The notes under the pieces: model-generated | Seen by the model: the letters and a program-made list of their open reading frames with translations, nothing else | The model's database searches: none | Told to the model about the DNA's origin: nothing | NCBI RefSeq assembly: GCF_900188445.1 | Contig: NZ_FZOR01000001.1 | Coordinates: 1-64,000 of the forward strand | Direction of reading: 5' to 3' | DNA length: 64,000 bases | From: Actinomadura meyerae | GTDB taxonomy: Bacteria; Actinomycetota; Actinomycetes; Streptosporangiales; Streptosporangiaceae | Program-made: the position numbers and the translations under genes | In this document: positions 25,353-34,460 of the stretch, piece by piece | Layout of the letters: the number at the start of each line of letters is the position of its first letter | Position numbering within the stretch: position 1 is the first letter of the stretch

Positions 25353-25375
25353 GTGTCGGTGGCCCGCCGTAACGT
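25353..25375 (+). promoter_or_regulatory. RecA-NDp-type (PafBC-dependent) promoter of recA
   Basis: GTGTCGGTG, 8 bases, then TAACGT matches the LexA-independent DNA-damage promoter motif known from mycobacteria and other actinobacteria (tTGTCRGTG-N8-TAnnnT) in every defined position except the weakly conserved first T. It ends 60 bp before the recA ATG, a suitable distance for a promoter. Confidence 0.8.
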
Positions 25376-25435
25376 CGCCCTCGACATCGCAAGCAGCGGC
25401 CGAGAGCCGACAGTCACGACGAGAAGGACATCTCA

Positions 25436-26548
25436 ATGGCAGCGAACGACCGGGAGAAGGCTCTCGAGACCGCACTCGCCCAGATCGAGCGGCAGTTCGG
25501 CAAGGGGTCGGTCATGCGGATGGGCGAGGAGGCGCGGGCGCCCGTCGAGGTGATCCCCACCGGCGCGATCTCCCTCGACATCGCGCTCGGCATCGGCGGC
25601 CTGCCGCGCGGCCGCGTCGTCGAGGTGTACGGCCCCGAGGGCTCCGGCAAGACCTCCATCGCGCTGCACGCCGTGGCGAGCGTGCAGAAGAAGGGCGGCA
25701 TCGCCGCGTTCGTCGACGCCGAGCACGCGCTCGACCCCGAGTACGCCGCCAAGCTCGGCGTCGACATCGACGCCCTGCTGGTCTCCCAGCCCGACACCGG
25801 CGAGCAGGCCCTGGAGATCACCGACATGCTGATCCGCTCCGGCGCGATCGACATCGTCGTCATCGACTCCGTCGCCGCGCTCGTCCCCCGCGCCGAGATC
25901 GAGGGCGAGATGGGCGACAGCCACGTCGGCCTCCAGGCCCGCCTCATGTCGCAGGCGCTGCGCAAGCTCACCGGCGCGATCAACCAGACCAAGACCACCG
26001 CCATCTTCATCAACCAGCTCCGCGAGAAGGTCGGCGTCATGTTCGGCTCGCCCGAGACGACCACCGGCGGCCGGGCGCTGAAGTTCTACGCCTCGGTCCG
26101 GCTGGACGTGCGCCGCATCGAGACCCTGAAGGACGGCACCGAGGCGGTCGGCAACCGCGTCCGCGTCAAGGTCGTCAAGAACAAGATGGCCCCGCCGTTC
26201 CGCGTCGCCGACTTCGACCTCCTCTACGGCCAGGGCATCAGCCGCGAGGGCGGCCTGATCGACCTCGGCGTGGAGCACGGCTTCGTCCGCAAGTCCGGCG
26301 CCTGGTACACCTACGACGGCGACCAGCTCGGCCAGGGCAAGGAGAACGCCCGCAACTTCCTCAAGGCCAACCCCGACCTGGCGGACGGCATCGAGAAGAA
26401 GATCAAGGAGAAGCTCGGCATCGGGCCCAAGGTCGACAAGGAGGCCGAGCCCGCGGCGGCCCCGGACGCCGCGCCCGCGCCCGCGCCGGCCGCCAAGGCC
26501 ACCACCGCGAGGAAGACCGCGAAGGCCGCCAAGACGGGTGATTCCTGA
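25436..26548 (+). CDS. recA: RecA recombinase
   Basis: 370-residue strand-exchange protein and LexA co-protease. Walker A GPEGSGKT spans 66-73, Walker B lies in [11 protein letters not shown], and L2-region signature [15 protein letters not shown] is present. The C-terminal tail is the Ala/Pro/Lys-rich extension common in actinomycetes. The ATG at 25436 has GAAGGA 9 bases upstream. Two control sites precede it: a LexA box at 25286 and a RecA-NDp promoter at 25353. A small hairpin spans its stop codon, and recX follows after 154 bp. Confidence 0.98.
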   Translation: MAANDREKALETALAQIERQFGKGSVMRMGEEARAPVEVIPTGAISLDIALGIGGLPRGRVVEVYGPEGSGKTSIALHAVASVQKKGGIAAFVDAEHALDPEYAAKLGVDIDALLVSQPDTGEQALEITDMLIRSGAIDIVVIDSVAALVPRAEIEGEMGDSHVGLQARLMSQALRKLTGAINQTKTTAIFINQLREKVGVMFGSPETTTGGRALKFYASVRLDVRRIETLKDGTEAVGNRVRVKVVKNKMAPPFRVADFDLLYGQGISREGGLIDLGVEHGFVRKSGAWYTYDGDQLGQGKENARNFLKANPDLADGIEKKIKEKLGIGPKVDKEAEPAAAPDAAPAPAPAAKATTARKTAKAAKTGDS

Positions 26549-26557
26549 CAAGGAATC
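26540..26557 (+). promoter_or_regulatory. Hairpin spanning the recA stop codon
   Basis: GATTCCT-GACA-AGGAATC forms a perfect 7-bp stem that includes the TGA stop (26546-26548), with further G/C pairing outside. A second weaker stem ACTC/GAGT follows at 26572-26587. Together they may limit read-through into recX. No T-run is present. Confidence 0.5.
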
Positions 26558-26702
26558 CCCTGATATGGGTGACTCTTGACGACGAGTAAGCGATGATCTC
26601 CTATGCAGGGCGGCGGCGCCTTACCGGGCACCGCGCGACAGGGGCCTGGACCTTCCCCGATGGCGCCGCCGCTCCCACGGCGGTCACCGGGCGCGGCGGC
26701 CG

Positions 26703-27239
26703 GTGAGCGCGGCCCCGCGCGGCGCCGAGGGCGGCGACCCGGAGGCCAGGGCGCGCGAGGTGTGCCTGCGCCTGCTGGCGGCGTCGCCGCGCACCCGCGC
26801 CCAGCTCGCCGACGCCCTCCGCCGCAAGGACGTCCCGGCCGAGGTCGCCGACCGGGTGCTCGCGCGCTTCACCGATGTCGGCCTGATCGACGACGAGGCG
26901 TTCGCGCGGGCCTGGGTCCAGTCCCGGCACAGCGGTCGCGGCCTGGCCAAACGCGCCCTCGCCGCCGAACTGCGCCGGCGCGGCGTGGCCGACGACACCG
27001 TCAACGAGGCCGTCGAGACCCTCGACCCGGCCCGCGAGGAGGAGACCGCCCGCGCCCTGGTCGTCCGCAGGCTGCCCGCCACCCGCGGCGCCGACCCCGC
27101 CAAGCGCATGCGCCGCCTCGTCGGCATGCTCGCCCGCAAGGGCTACCCGCCCGGCCTCGCCTACCGCGTGGTCAAGGAGGCCCTGGCCGACGAGGGCGCC
27201 GACCTCGAGGCCGTCCCCGACACCGTCCCCGACGACTGA
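26703..27239 (+). CDS. recX: RecX regulatory protein
   Basis: 178-residue, mostly helical inhibitor of RecA filaments. It shows the three-helix RecX repeats: LLAASPRTRAQLADALRRK, VGLIDDEAFARAWVQSR, RGLAKRALAAELRRRGV, then RRLVGMLARKGYPPGLAYRVV. The GTG start at 26703 is the only one in frame before the conserved part; no good Shine-Dalgarno is visible, so translation may rely on recA read-through. The 154-bp gap from recA holds hairpins that could keep RecX levels low. Confidence 0.92.
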   Translation: MSAAPRGAEGGDPEARAREVCLRLLAASPRTRAQLADALRRKDVPAEVADRVLARFTDVGLIDDEAFARAWVQSRHSGRGLAKRALAAELRRRGVADDTVNEAVETLDPAREEETARALVVRRLPATRGADPAKRMRRLVGMLARKGYPPGLAYRVVKEALADEGADLEAVPDTVPDD

Positions 27240-27820
27240 CCACCGGCCCTCCGTTCTAGCCGCCCCCTCGCCGGCACTCCACGCGGATCCCCTCACTGCT
27301 CGCATCCAGACGGAGGCCGCCGACCGCCCCATTCCATGCGGATCCCGTTTCCGCCCGTCCGTTCGCCGCCGGGGGCCGGCGGGCTCCGGTGGGGCGACAC
27401 GCCGGGTCGGAGAGCGGGGTGTCGGAGGGCGGGTGACTGCGCGGTGACGTTCCCCTGACTCTGACCGGATGCTTTCCGGGCAGGTGGGACGGGGTGCGGG
27501 CGGTCAGGAGCGGTGGTAAGGAAGGACTCACGCTGACGTTCGGTTAGTCCGGAATGCCCCTCGTTTGCTTGCTCATTACCTCCATGCCGCTTACCGTTAC
27601 GGCAGTGAGGAGTTACTCCGCGTCTCGCGGATTGCCATACGACCGAGCACGTTCCAGCAGCTGAGAGGCATACAGGACACGTTCGTCGACCGGATACGGC
27701 CGAGTCATCGCGGGCGCGCCGCGTGCCGCCCGGTGACGTCGTGCGTCCGCGCGCGAGTAAATCCTCGCTAGGCAGGGTCCCGAAGTCCGGACGGGCCCGC
27801 GGCGAGGAAGGATCTGCCTC
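27240..27820. other. 581-bp region between recX and rny, no clear gene
   Basis: Short frames on both strands (plus strand 27565-27771; minus strand about 27620-27713) lack coding bias and ribosome binding sites, so I do not call them. The middle part around 27500-27700 is less GC-rich than its surroundings. Small hairpins occur, for example GCGAG-TAAATC-CTCGC at 27753-27768, just before rny. It should hold the rny promoter, but I cannot place one with confidence. Confidence 0.4.
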
Positions 27821-29392
27821 ATGGAGAGCGTCCTGCTGGGTGCAGCGCTGCTGGTGACCCTGGTCGCTCTCGTCATCGCGATCCTGTGGCGGCCCGGCAT
27901 GCCCGGCAGAGCCGCGGCCGAGATCGCCCGCGCGCAGAGCGAGGCCGATGAGATCCGGTCCAAGGCCGAGCGGGAAGCGCGGGAGGCGCTGGAGCAGGCC
28001 GAGCGCGACACGCAGCGGATCACCGCCGAGGCCCGCGCGGAGGCCGAGGAGGCGGGCCGCGCGCTCAAGGAGGACCTGCGGGTCGTCCGGGAGGATCTGG
28101 AGCGCCGGGAGGCCCGGCTCGCGGAGCGCGAGCAGCGGCTCGACGCCGAGATGCGCCGCCTGGAGGAGTGGCAGGGGCGGCTCACCGAGGCCCGGCAGGC
28201 GCTGGACGCCCGCAAGGAGGAGCTGGCGGGCGTCGCCGAGGAGCGGCGCAAGGTGCTGGAGCGGGCGGCCGGGCTCACCGCGGCGCAGGCCAAGGCCGAG
28301 CTCGTCGCCGCGATCGAGAACCAGGCCAAGCGGGAGTCCATCCCGATCGTCCGCGAGATCGAGAACACGGCGCGGGCCGAGGGCGAGAAGCGCGCCCGCA
28401 AGATCGTGACGCTGGCGATCCAGCGGGTCGCGAGCGAGCAGACGGCCGAGTCGGTCGTGTCGGTGCTGCACCTGCCGAGCGACGAGATGAAGGGCCGCAT
28501 CATCGGCCGCGAGGGCCGCAACATCCGGGCGTTCGAGACGACGACCGGGGTGAACCTCATCATCGACGACACGCCGGAGGCGGTGCTGCTGAGCTGCTTC
28601 GACCCGGTGCGCCGCGAGGTCGGGCGGCTGACCCTGGAGAAGCTCGTGCTGGACGGGCGCATCCACCCCCAGCGCATCGAGGAGATCTACGAGCGCAGCC
28701 GCAGCGACGTGGAGCAGCTGTGCGTCCGGGCCGGCGAGGACGCCCTGGTGGAGGTCGGCATCGCCGACATGCACCCGGAGCTGATCGCGCTGCTCGGCCA
28801 GCTGCGGTACCGCACGTCCTACGGGCAGAACGTGCTGAAGCACCTCATCGAGTCCGCGCACATCGCCGGGGTCATGGCGAGCGAGCTGCGCCTCCCGGTG
28901 GAGATCGCCAAACGGTGCACGCTGCTGCACGACATCGGCAAGGCGCTCACGCACGAGGTGGAGGGAAGCCACGCCCTGATCGGCGCCGAGATCGCGCGCC
29001 GGTACGGCGAGGACGAGGACGTCGTCCACGCGATCGAGGCCCACCACAACGAGGTCGAGGTCCGGACGGTGGAGGCCGTCCTGACCCAGGCCGCGGACGC
29101 GGTGAGCGGCAGCCGCCCGGGGGCGCGCAGGGAGTCGCTGGAGGCCTACGTCAAGCGGCTGGAGCGGTTGGAGCAGATCGCCCGCGAGAAGCACGAGGGC
29201 GTGGAGAAGGTCTTCGCGATGCAGGCCGGCCGCGAGATCCGGGTGATGGTCAAGCCGGACAGCGTCGACGACATCCAGGCGCAGGTCATCGCCCGCGACA
29301 TCGCCAAGCAGGTCGAGGACGAGCTGACCTACCCGGGGCAGATCCGCGTCACCGTGGTCCGCGAGTCCCGCGCCATCGAGTTCGCCCGCTGA
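27821..29392 (+). CDS. rny: Ribonuclease Y
   Basis: 523-residue membrane-bound endoribonuclease that starts mRNA decay. Order: one membrane helix (residues 5-24), a long Glu/Arg/Ala coiled coil (about 30-170), a KH RNA-binding domain with GRIIGREGRN (225-234), and an HD phosphohydrolase domain with the catalytic pair H370-D371 in HDIGKALTHE. The length matches the family (about 520). The ATG at 27821 follows GAGGAAGGA. It is the usual neighbour of recA-recX in streptomycete-type genomes. Confidence 0.95.
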   Translation: MESVLLGAALLVTLVALVIAILWRPGMPGRAAAEIARAQSEADEIRSKAEREAREALEQAERDTQRITAEARAEAEEAGRALKEDLRVVREDLERREARLAEREQRLDAEMRRLEEWQGRLTEARQALDARKEELAGVAEERRKVLERAAGLTAAQAKAELVAAIENQAKRESIPIVREIENTARAEGEKRARKIVTLAIQRVASEQTAESVVSVLHLPSDEMKGRIIGREGRNIRAFETTTGVNLIIDDTPEAVLLSCFDPVRREVGRLTLEKLVLDGRIHPQRIEEIYERSRSDVEQLCVRAGEDALVEVGIADMHPELIALLGQLRYRTSYGQNVLKHLIESAHIAGVMASELRLPVEIAKRCTLLHDIGKALTHEVEGSHALIGAEIARRYGEDEDVVHAIEAHHNEVEVRTVEAVLTQAADAVSGSRPGARRESLEAYVKRLERLEQIAREKHEGVEKVFAMQAGREIRVMVKPDSVDDIQAQVIARDIAKQVEDELTYPGQIRVTVVRESRAIEFAR

Positions 29393-29449
29393 TCCGCCGC
29401 GGCCGCGCGAGCGGGCCCGCCGGGCCTCACGGGGGGGCCGAGCAACCGG

Positions 29450-29480
29450 TGGACGCCGACCGCTCACCGCCCGGCGTCCA
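29450..29480. terminator. Hairpin between convergent rny and S9 peptidase genes
   Basis: TGGACGCCG (29450-29458) pairs with CGGCGTCCA (29472-29480) around a 13-base loop. No T-run follows; it is a plausible two-way terminator at a convergent junction. Confidence 0.55.
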
Positions 29481-29529
29481 GTCCCGTGCCGTCAGCCCGT
29501 ACCGTCCGGCCCGCCTCATGCCGTGGCGG

Positions 29530-31569
29530 TCAGCCGACGGTGAGGTTGATGGGCTCCACGCCGCGCGGCTCGAAGCCGAGGGTCTGCCCGTAGAAGGCGA
29601 GCTCGGCCTCCAGGCAGCGGATGACCGTGGCGGCCTTCCGGAAGCCGTGGGACTCGCCCTCGAACGTGAGGTAGGCGTGCGGGGTCTTCTTCTCGCGCAG
29701 CGCCAGCGCGAACCGCTCGGACTGGTCCGGCGGCACCACCGGGTCGCTGAGGCCCTGCAGGAGCAGGACGGGGCAGGCGGTCTTGTCGGCGTGCCCGAGC
29801 GGTGAGCGCTCCTCGTAGGCGCGCTCGAAGCCGGGCAGGGGGCCGATGAGGCCGAACAGGTAGTGCGACTCGAAGTCGTGGGTGGCCTCGGCGAAGCTCT
29901 GCAGGTCGCTGATGCCGAAGTAGGACGTCGCCGCCTTGAACACGTCGGTCTGCGTGACCGCCGCCAGCGTCGTCCAGCCGCCCGCGGAGCCGCCCCGGAT
30001 GGCGAGGCGCGCCGGGTCCGCTATTCCGCCGTCCACGAGCGCCTGGGCCGCGGCCACGGCGTCCTCCACGTCGACGACGCCCCACTGGCGGCGCAGCCGC
30101 TCGCGGTAGGCGCGGCCGTAGCCGCTGGAGCCGCCGTAGTTGACGTCGATGACGCCGATGCCGCGGCTGGTGAAGTAGGCCCGCTCCAGGTCGAGCACCT
30201 TGGAGACCCGGCCGGTGGGCCCGCCGTGCACGAACACGACGTACGGCGGGAGTTCGCCCTCGGGCGCGGCGGCCTCGGGGTTGGTGGGCGGGAACACGTA
30301 GGCGTGGACGGGACGCCCGAAAGGCCCCTCCAGGCGCTCGGCGCGCGGCTTCGACAGGTACGCCACGTCCGGCAGCTCGGCCAGCTCGCGGCGCAGCCCC
30401 TCGACGCGCCCGGTCGTGGTGTCGACGCGGACGACGGAGGGCGGCAGGTCGGGGCCGCCGGCGATGCCGACGATCGTCGTCCCGTCCGCGGACAGCTCCG
30501 CCGCCCAGTGCTCGTAGGGGACCTCCAGGTCGACGAGGTCGAGCGTGTCCGGGTCGTAGACGCCGAGGCGCATGTCGCCCTCGCCGTGCAGGACCGCGAG
30601 GCGCCCGTCGCCGAGCAGCGCGTACGGCATGCCGCCGAGCTGCCACAGCGGGGCGGCGAACTCCTCCTCGGCCGGGTAGAGGGCCTGCGGGGACTCGCCG
30701 TGCAGGCCGACCTGGTAGATGTTCCACCAGCCGGGCCAGTCGGAGATGACGTACAGGGACTCGTCGTCGCGCCACAGCGGCGCCAGGGCCGATTCCTTGA
30801 GGCCGCCCTTGACGGTGCGGGGGGCGACCGTACGGCCGTCCTCGAGCGCCGCCACGCGCACCTCGGTGCCATCCCAGGGCATGCGGGGGTGGTTCCACTG
30901 CACCCATGCCAGGTGACCGCCGCCCGGCGACGGGGCGGGGTTGGCGTAGAACTGCGCCCCGGTGACCAGCTCGCGGATGGCGCCGGCGTCGCCGGCGGCG
31001 CGGCCGTCCAGCGGCACCGCGACGATGGCCCGCCTGATGCCCGTGGTGGCGGGCTCCTCCTCCGCCGGCGCCGCGGCCTCCTCCCCTTCGGCGGGCTCGG
31101 GCGCGGGCTCCGCCGGCGCCGCGATGTGGCCCTCGCAGACGCACCAGATCTCCGTCCCGTCCGGGGACAGGACGAGGTCGGCGTAGCGCAGCCCCGCCGG
31201 GACCGCCGGCTCCGGCGTCAGCGGGTACGGCTTGGGGTCGCCCTCGTCGAGCCGGTGGAGCCGCTGGTCGTCGTAGTTGGCGAAGACGATCGACCACCCC
31301 TCCCCGGTGCGGACCGGCAGGTACGAGCGGCCCCCGTACTCGTGGACGCGGGTACGGGCGTTCCACGGCGCCTGGAGCAGCTCCGTGCGGTGCCCGCCCT
31401 TGAGATGGATGACCGTGGTCCGTCCGTCCTCCTCGGGGCGGGTCTCCTGCCACCAGACGTCATCGCCCGCGACGGTGGGGAAACTGAGGCGCAGCCGGGC
31501 GCGGGCGACATCGGCCGCGGAGATGGGGGAGGGCCAGGAGCCGTAGGGGAGGGTCGCACGAGCGGTCAT
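29530..31569 (-). CDS. S9 family serine peptidase (prolyl oligopeptidase / acylaminoacyl-peptidase type)
   Basis: 679 residues: an N-terminal beta-propeller with repeated segments, then an alpha/beta hydrolase domain with the triad S528 (RGGSAGGW), D609 (GLSDPVVPP) and H641 (EGESHGF). Preceding features YGGSSGYGRAYRERL and VFVHGGPTG are typical of S9C. An Ala/Pro/Glu-rich insertion near residues 150-175 is a low-complexity loop in the propeller. There is no signal peptide, so it probably trims cytoplasmic peptides. It is transcribed alone, 167 bp after the gluABCD terminator. Confidence 0.92.
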   Translation of the reverse strand: MTARATLPYGSWPSPISAADVARARLRLSFPTVAGDDVWWQETRPEEDGRTTVIHLKGGHRTELLQAPWNARTRVHEYGGRSYLPVRTGEGWSIVFANYDDQRLHRLDEGDPKPYPLTPEPAVPAGLRYADLVLSPDGTEIWCVCEGHIAAPAEPAPEPAEGEEAAAPAEEEPATTGIRRAIVAVPLDGRAAGDAGAIRELVTGAQFYANPAPSPGGGHLAWVQWNHPRMPWDGTEVRVAALEDGRTVAPRTVKGGLKESALAPLWRDDESLYVISDWPGWWNIYQVGLHGESPQALYPAEEEFAAPLWQLGGMPYALLGDGRLAVLHGEGDMRLGVYDPDTLDLVDLEVPYEHWAAELSADGTTIVGIAGGPDLPPSVVRVDTTTGRVEGLRRELAELPDVAYLSKPRAERLEGPFGRPVHAYVFPPTNPEAAAPEGELPPYVVFVHGGPTGRVSKVLDLERAYFTSRGIGVIDVNYGGSSGYGRAYRERLRRQWGVVDVEDAVAAAQALVDGGIADPARLAIRGGSAGGWTTLAAVTQTDVFKAATSYFGISDLQSFAEATHDFESHYLFGLIGPLPGFERAYEERSPLGHADKTACPVLLLQGLSDPVVPPDQSERFALALREKKTPHAYLTFEGESHGFRKAATVIRCLEAELAFYGQTLGFEPRGVEPINLTVG

Positions 31570-31683
31570 AACAGGAATCGTCCCGCATACGGGGATCGGT
31601 TGGGGCCATGACGCCCTGTTTGACTTCGGAAAGATACAAGCGCGCCACCAGCGGACTCACCGGTAACGTGCGCGGAAACGGCG

Positions 31684-31718
31684 GCGGGGGCGCGGCCGGT
31701 CACCGGCGGCGCCCCCGC
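31684..31718 (-). terminator. Terminator after gluABCD
   Basis: An almost continuous stem: GCGGGGGCGC / GCGCCCCCGC outside, GCCGGT / ACCGGC inside. It lies 18 bp past the last stop on the minus strand and is followed by CGCCGTTTCC in that direction. Confidence 0.78.
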
Positions 31719-31736
31719 GTCGGGCGAGCGTGCGGA

Positions 31737-32729
31737 TCAGACCGTGGGGACGGACTGCTGGGTGACCCCGACTCCGGCGACGGGCGGCGCCCCGCCGGTG
31801 CCCATGGTCTTGGCCTCCGTCTTGCGGCTGCGGCGGCTGCGCGCCTCCAGCCACGTCGCCAGCCGGCTCACCGACATGTTGATCGCGATGTAGATGACCG
31901 CGACGATGATGCCGGCCTGCAGGACGTTGTTGCTGTAGTTGGCGGGGACCTGGCGGAAGCCCGCGGACAGCAGCTCGGGGTAGGCGATGATGAACCCGAG
32001 CGCGGTGTCCTTCAGCAGGACGACGATCTGGCTGACGATCGCGGGCATCATCACGGTGATGGCCTGCGGCAGCAGGATCAGCCGCATGACGCCGTTCTTG
32101 CGCAGCCCGATCGAGTAGGCGGCCTCCGCCTGGCCCTTCGGGATCGACAGGACGCCCGCCCGGACGACCTCGGCGAGCACCGAGCCGTTGTACATGGTGA
32201 GGCCGAACACGACCGCGGCGAACGCCGGGACGGTGACCACGCCGGCGTTGCTCTCCACCCCGAAGATCGAGAAGAAGTAGTCCACCGAGACGCGCTGCAG
32301 CTGCCCGAACTGGGACTCGGCGATCTGCGGGCTGATCTTGTTCGGGACGAAGAACGCCAGGAAGATCAGGATCAGCAGCGGGATGCCGCGGAAGAACTCC
32401 ACCACCGCGCCCGCCGGGACGCGGATCCACCAGTGGTCGGAGAGCCGGGCCAGGCCGAACACGATGCCGAACAGCAGCGCGAGCACGGTCGCGACGGCGG
32501 CGGCCTTCAGCGTGCTCAGCAGGCCGGGGATGATCAGGTGCCGCCACACGGTCCACTCGGTGAACGGAGACCAGAGCTTCCCGGCGAACTGGTCCTTGTC
32601 GGCCAGCCGCCAGATCAGCGCGGCGAGGATGGCGGCGAGCACGATCGTCACGACGGCGGTGAGGATCGCGTTCCGCGCGCGCGCCCGCGGCCCGGGGATG
32701 TCGAAGAGTACGGTCGCTTCCTTGCTCAT
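31737..32729 (-). CDS. gluD: Glutamate/polar amino acid ABC transporter permease, GluD-like
   Basis: 330-residue HisM-type permease with a hydrophobic N-terminal anchor (ILTAVVTIVLAAILAALIW), five further helices and the EAA-like loop GQAEAAYSIGLRKNGVMRLI. The C-terminal 40 residues are polar. The ATG at 32729 overlaps the gluC stop (ATGA). The gluABCD gene order matches that of corynebacterial and streptomycete glutamate uptake systems. Last gene of the operon; a terminator follows. Confidence 0.9.
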   Translation of the reverse strand: MSKEATVLFDIPGPRARARNAILTAVVTIVLAAILAALIWRLADKDQFAGKLWSPFTEWTVWRHLIIPGLLSTLKAAAVATVLALLFGIVFGLARLSDHWWIRVPAGAVVEFFRGIPLLILIFLAFFVPNKISPQIAESQFGQLQRVSVDYFFSIFGVESNAGVVTVPAFAAVVFGLTMYNGSVLAEVVRAGVLSIPKGQAEAAYSIGLRKNGVMRLILLPQAITVMMPAIVSQIVVLLKDTALGFIIAYPELLSAGFRQVPANYSNNVLQAGIIVAVIYIAINMSVSRLATWLEARSRRSRKTEAKTMGTGGAPPVAGVGVTQQSVPTV

Positions 32730-33409
32730 CGCGCCACCGCCATCCGCTTGGCCAGCCAGCCGAAGAAGTACCCGGTCGGCAGGGTGAGGATCAGGAAGCC
32801 GACGGCCACGCCGAGGAACAGCGGGATGACGCCGTTCGCGAACGTGGGCTTGTCGACGATCGTCTTGGTGACCAGCGCGACCTCGGCGTAGCTCGCCGCC
32901 GCGGCGACCGTGGTGTTCTTGATCATCGCGATGAGGACGCTGCCCAGCGGCGCGATGATCGCGCGGAACGCCTGCGGCAGGATGATCATGCGCAGCGACT
33001 GGGTGAAGGTCAGCCCGATCGACCGCGCCGCCTCCGCCTGGCCCAGCGGGACCGTGTTGATCCCCGACCGGAGGGTCTCGCAGACGAACGCGCCGGTGTA
33101 GGCGGACAGGCCGAGGACGGCCCACCAGTAGTAGGTCACCGACGAGTTCGAGGAGAACTTCAGCGCGAGCATGTCGTTGAGGCCGAGGCTGCACATCAGC
33201 AGCACCAGGGTCAGCGGCGTGTTGCGGACGATGCTGACGTAGCCGGTGCCGAAGGCGCGCAGCACCGGGACGGGAGCGACGCGGAAGCTCGCGAGGACCG
33301 TGCCGATGATGAGGGAGAGCACCGCCGCGGCGGCCGCCAGGCGGATCGTCGCCCAGAAGCCCTGGAGGATCTCGTCGAAGTTGTCGAAGAACGGGCTGAA
33401 GTCAAACAT
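32726..33409 (-). CDS. gluC: Glutamate/polar amino acid ABC transporter permease, GluC-like
   Basis: 227-residue HisM-type permease (MFDFSPFFDNFDEILQGFWA start) with the docking loop GQAEAARSIGLTFTQSLRMI and VRNTPLTLVL near the second helix. It forms the translocation pore with GluD. It is 142 bp downstream of the binding-protein gene and overlaps gluD by 4 bp. Confidence 0.9.
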   Translation of the reverse strand: MFDFSPFFDNFDEILQGFWATIRLAAAAAVLSLIIGTVLASFRVAPVPVLRAFGTGYVSIVRNTPLTLVLLMCSLGLNDMLALKFSSNSSVTYYWWAVLGLSAYTGAFVCETLRSGINTVPLGQAEAARSIGLTFTQSLRMIILPQAFRAIIAPLGSVLIAMIKNTTVAAAASYAEVALVTKTIVDKPTFANGVIPLFLGVAVGFLILTLPTGYFFGWLAKRMAVAR

Positions 33410-33551
33410 TGCTCAGCTGTTTCATGGAGTTCCAGCGGTATCGGGCCAGCGGTGTGGAGCCCGGCCGGCGGTGTCAGGCCGGACCGGCGCGTCCCCGGGA
33501 GCCGCTCCGCGGGGACGCGCCGGCGCGGCGGGCGTCAGGCGCCGCCCCCGG

Positions 33552-34421
33552 TCAGGAGCAGCCCTCCATCTGCGGGGCGGTCGTGACGAGCTTCAGCCCG
33601 GTGCCGGCGAAGTGCTTCTCCAGCAGGGTCTTGGCGGTGCCGTCGGAGTACATCTCGTTGATGGCCTTGTTGACGGCCTCGCAGGTCTCGGTGTCGCCCT
33701 TCTTGATGCCGACGCCGTACTTCTCGTCGGTGAAGGGGTCGTTGATGACCTTGAAGGAGCCCTTCTGCTGGTTGGCGAAGCCGGCGAGGATCAGGTCGTC
33801 GGTGCTCACCGCGTCCAGCGCGCCGGACTTCAGCTTGCTCACGCACTCGGAGTAGCTGCCGGCGTCCACCAGCGTGACGCCCTTGATGTTGAGCTTGCCG
33901 TCCGGCGGGCCCTCGGTGATGCGGCGGAACGAGTTCGAACCGGCCGCCTTGCACAGCTTCTTGCCCTTGAGGTCGGCGGCCTTCTTGATGTCGGTGTTGT
34001 CGGCCTTCACCATCGTGTCCTGGTGGGCGACGTAGTAGGGACCGCCGAAGGTCACCTGCTGCTTGCGCGCCTCGGTGATGGAGTAGGTGGCGAAGATCAG
34101 GTCGACCTGCCCGCCGCCGATGAACGACTCGCGGTTCGCGGAGGTCGTCTCCTTGAAGGTGATGCCGCTCTCGGGGACGCCGAGCTTCTGCGCGACGTAC
34201 TTGGCGACGTCCACGTCGAAGCCGTCGTAGGTGCCGTCGGGCTTCTTCAGGCCCAGCGCCGGCTGGTCGAACTTGATGCCGATGGTCAGCTTCTTGTCGT
34301 CCTTGGCCTTCTGGACGACCGTCTTGGCCTCGGTCTTCTCGGTGTCGCTGCCACACGCGCTGAGCGCCAGGGACAGCGCCATTCCCGCCCCGATGAGGGC
34401 GCCGAAACGACGTACTCGCAT
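33552..34421 (-). CDS. gluB: Glutamate-binding lipoprotein, GluB-like
   Basis: 289-residue solute-binding protein family 3. The signal peptide has a typical lipobox LSAC with C23. The mature part has [29 protein letters not shown] and [16 protein letters not shown], the ligand-binding signature of amino acid receptors, and [10 protein letters not shown]. Cysteine pairs such as the C-terminal EGC may form a disulfide. Start MRVRRFG at 34421; 39 bp after gluA. Confidence 0.92.
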   Translation of the reverse strand: MRVRRFGALIGAGMALSLALSACGSDTEKTEAKTVVQKAKDDKKLTIGIKFDQPALGLKKPDGTYDGFDVDVAKYVAQKLGVPESGITFKETTSANRESFIGGGQVDLIFATYSITEARKQQVTFGGPYYVAHQDTMVKADNTDIKKAADLKGKKLCKAAGSNSFRRITEGPPDGKLNIKGVTLVDAGSYSECVSKLKSGALDAVSTDDLILAGFANQQKGSFKVINDPFTDEKYGVGIKKGDTETCEAVNKAINEMYSDGTAKTLLEKHFAGTGLKLVTTAPQMEGCS

Positions 34422-34460
34422 TTCTCGTCCTACCTCTGCTCTCTGCCGGAGCCCCGCGGC

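Noticed and set aside
27620..27713. 31-codon minus-strand frame in the recX-rny gap (MTRPYPVDERVLYASQLLER...)
   Set aside because: Plausible-looking peptide but without ribosome site, conservation evidence or neighbours.
27565..27771. 68-codon frame in the recX-rny gap
   Set aside because: No ribosome site, no coding bias, no recognisable motif.
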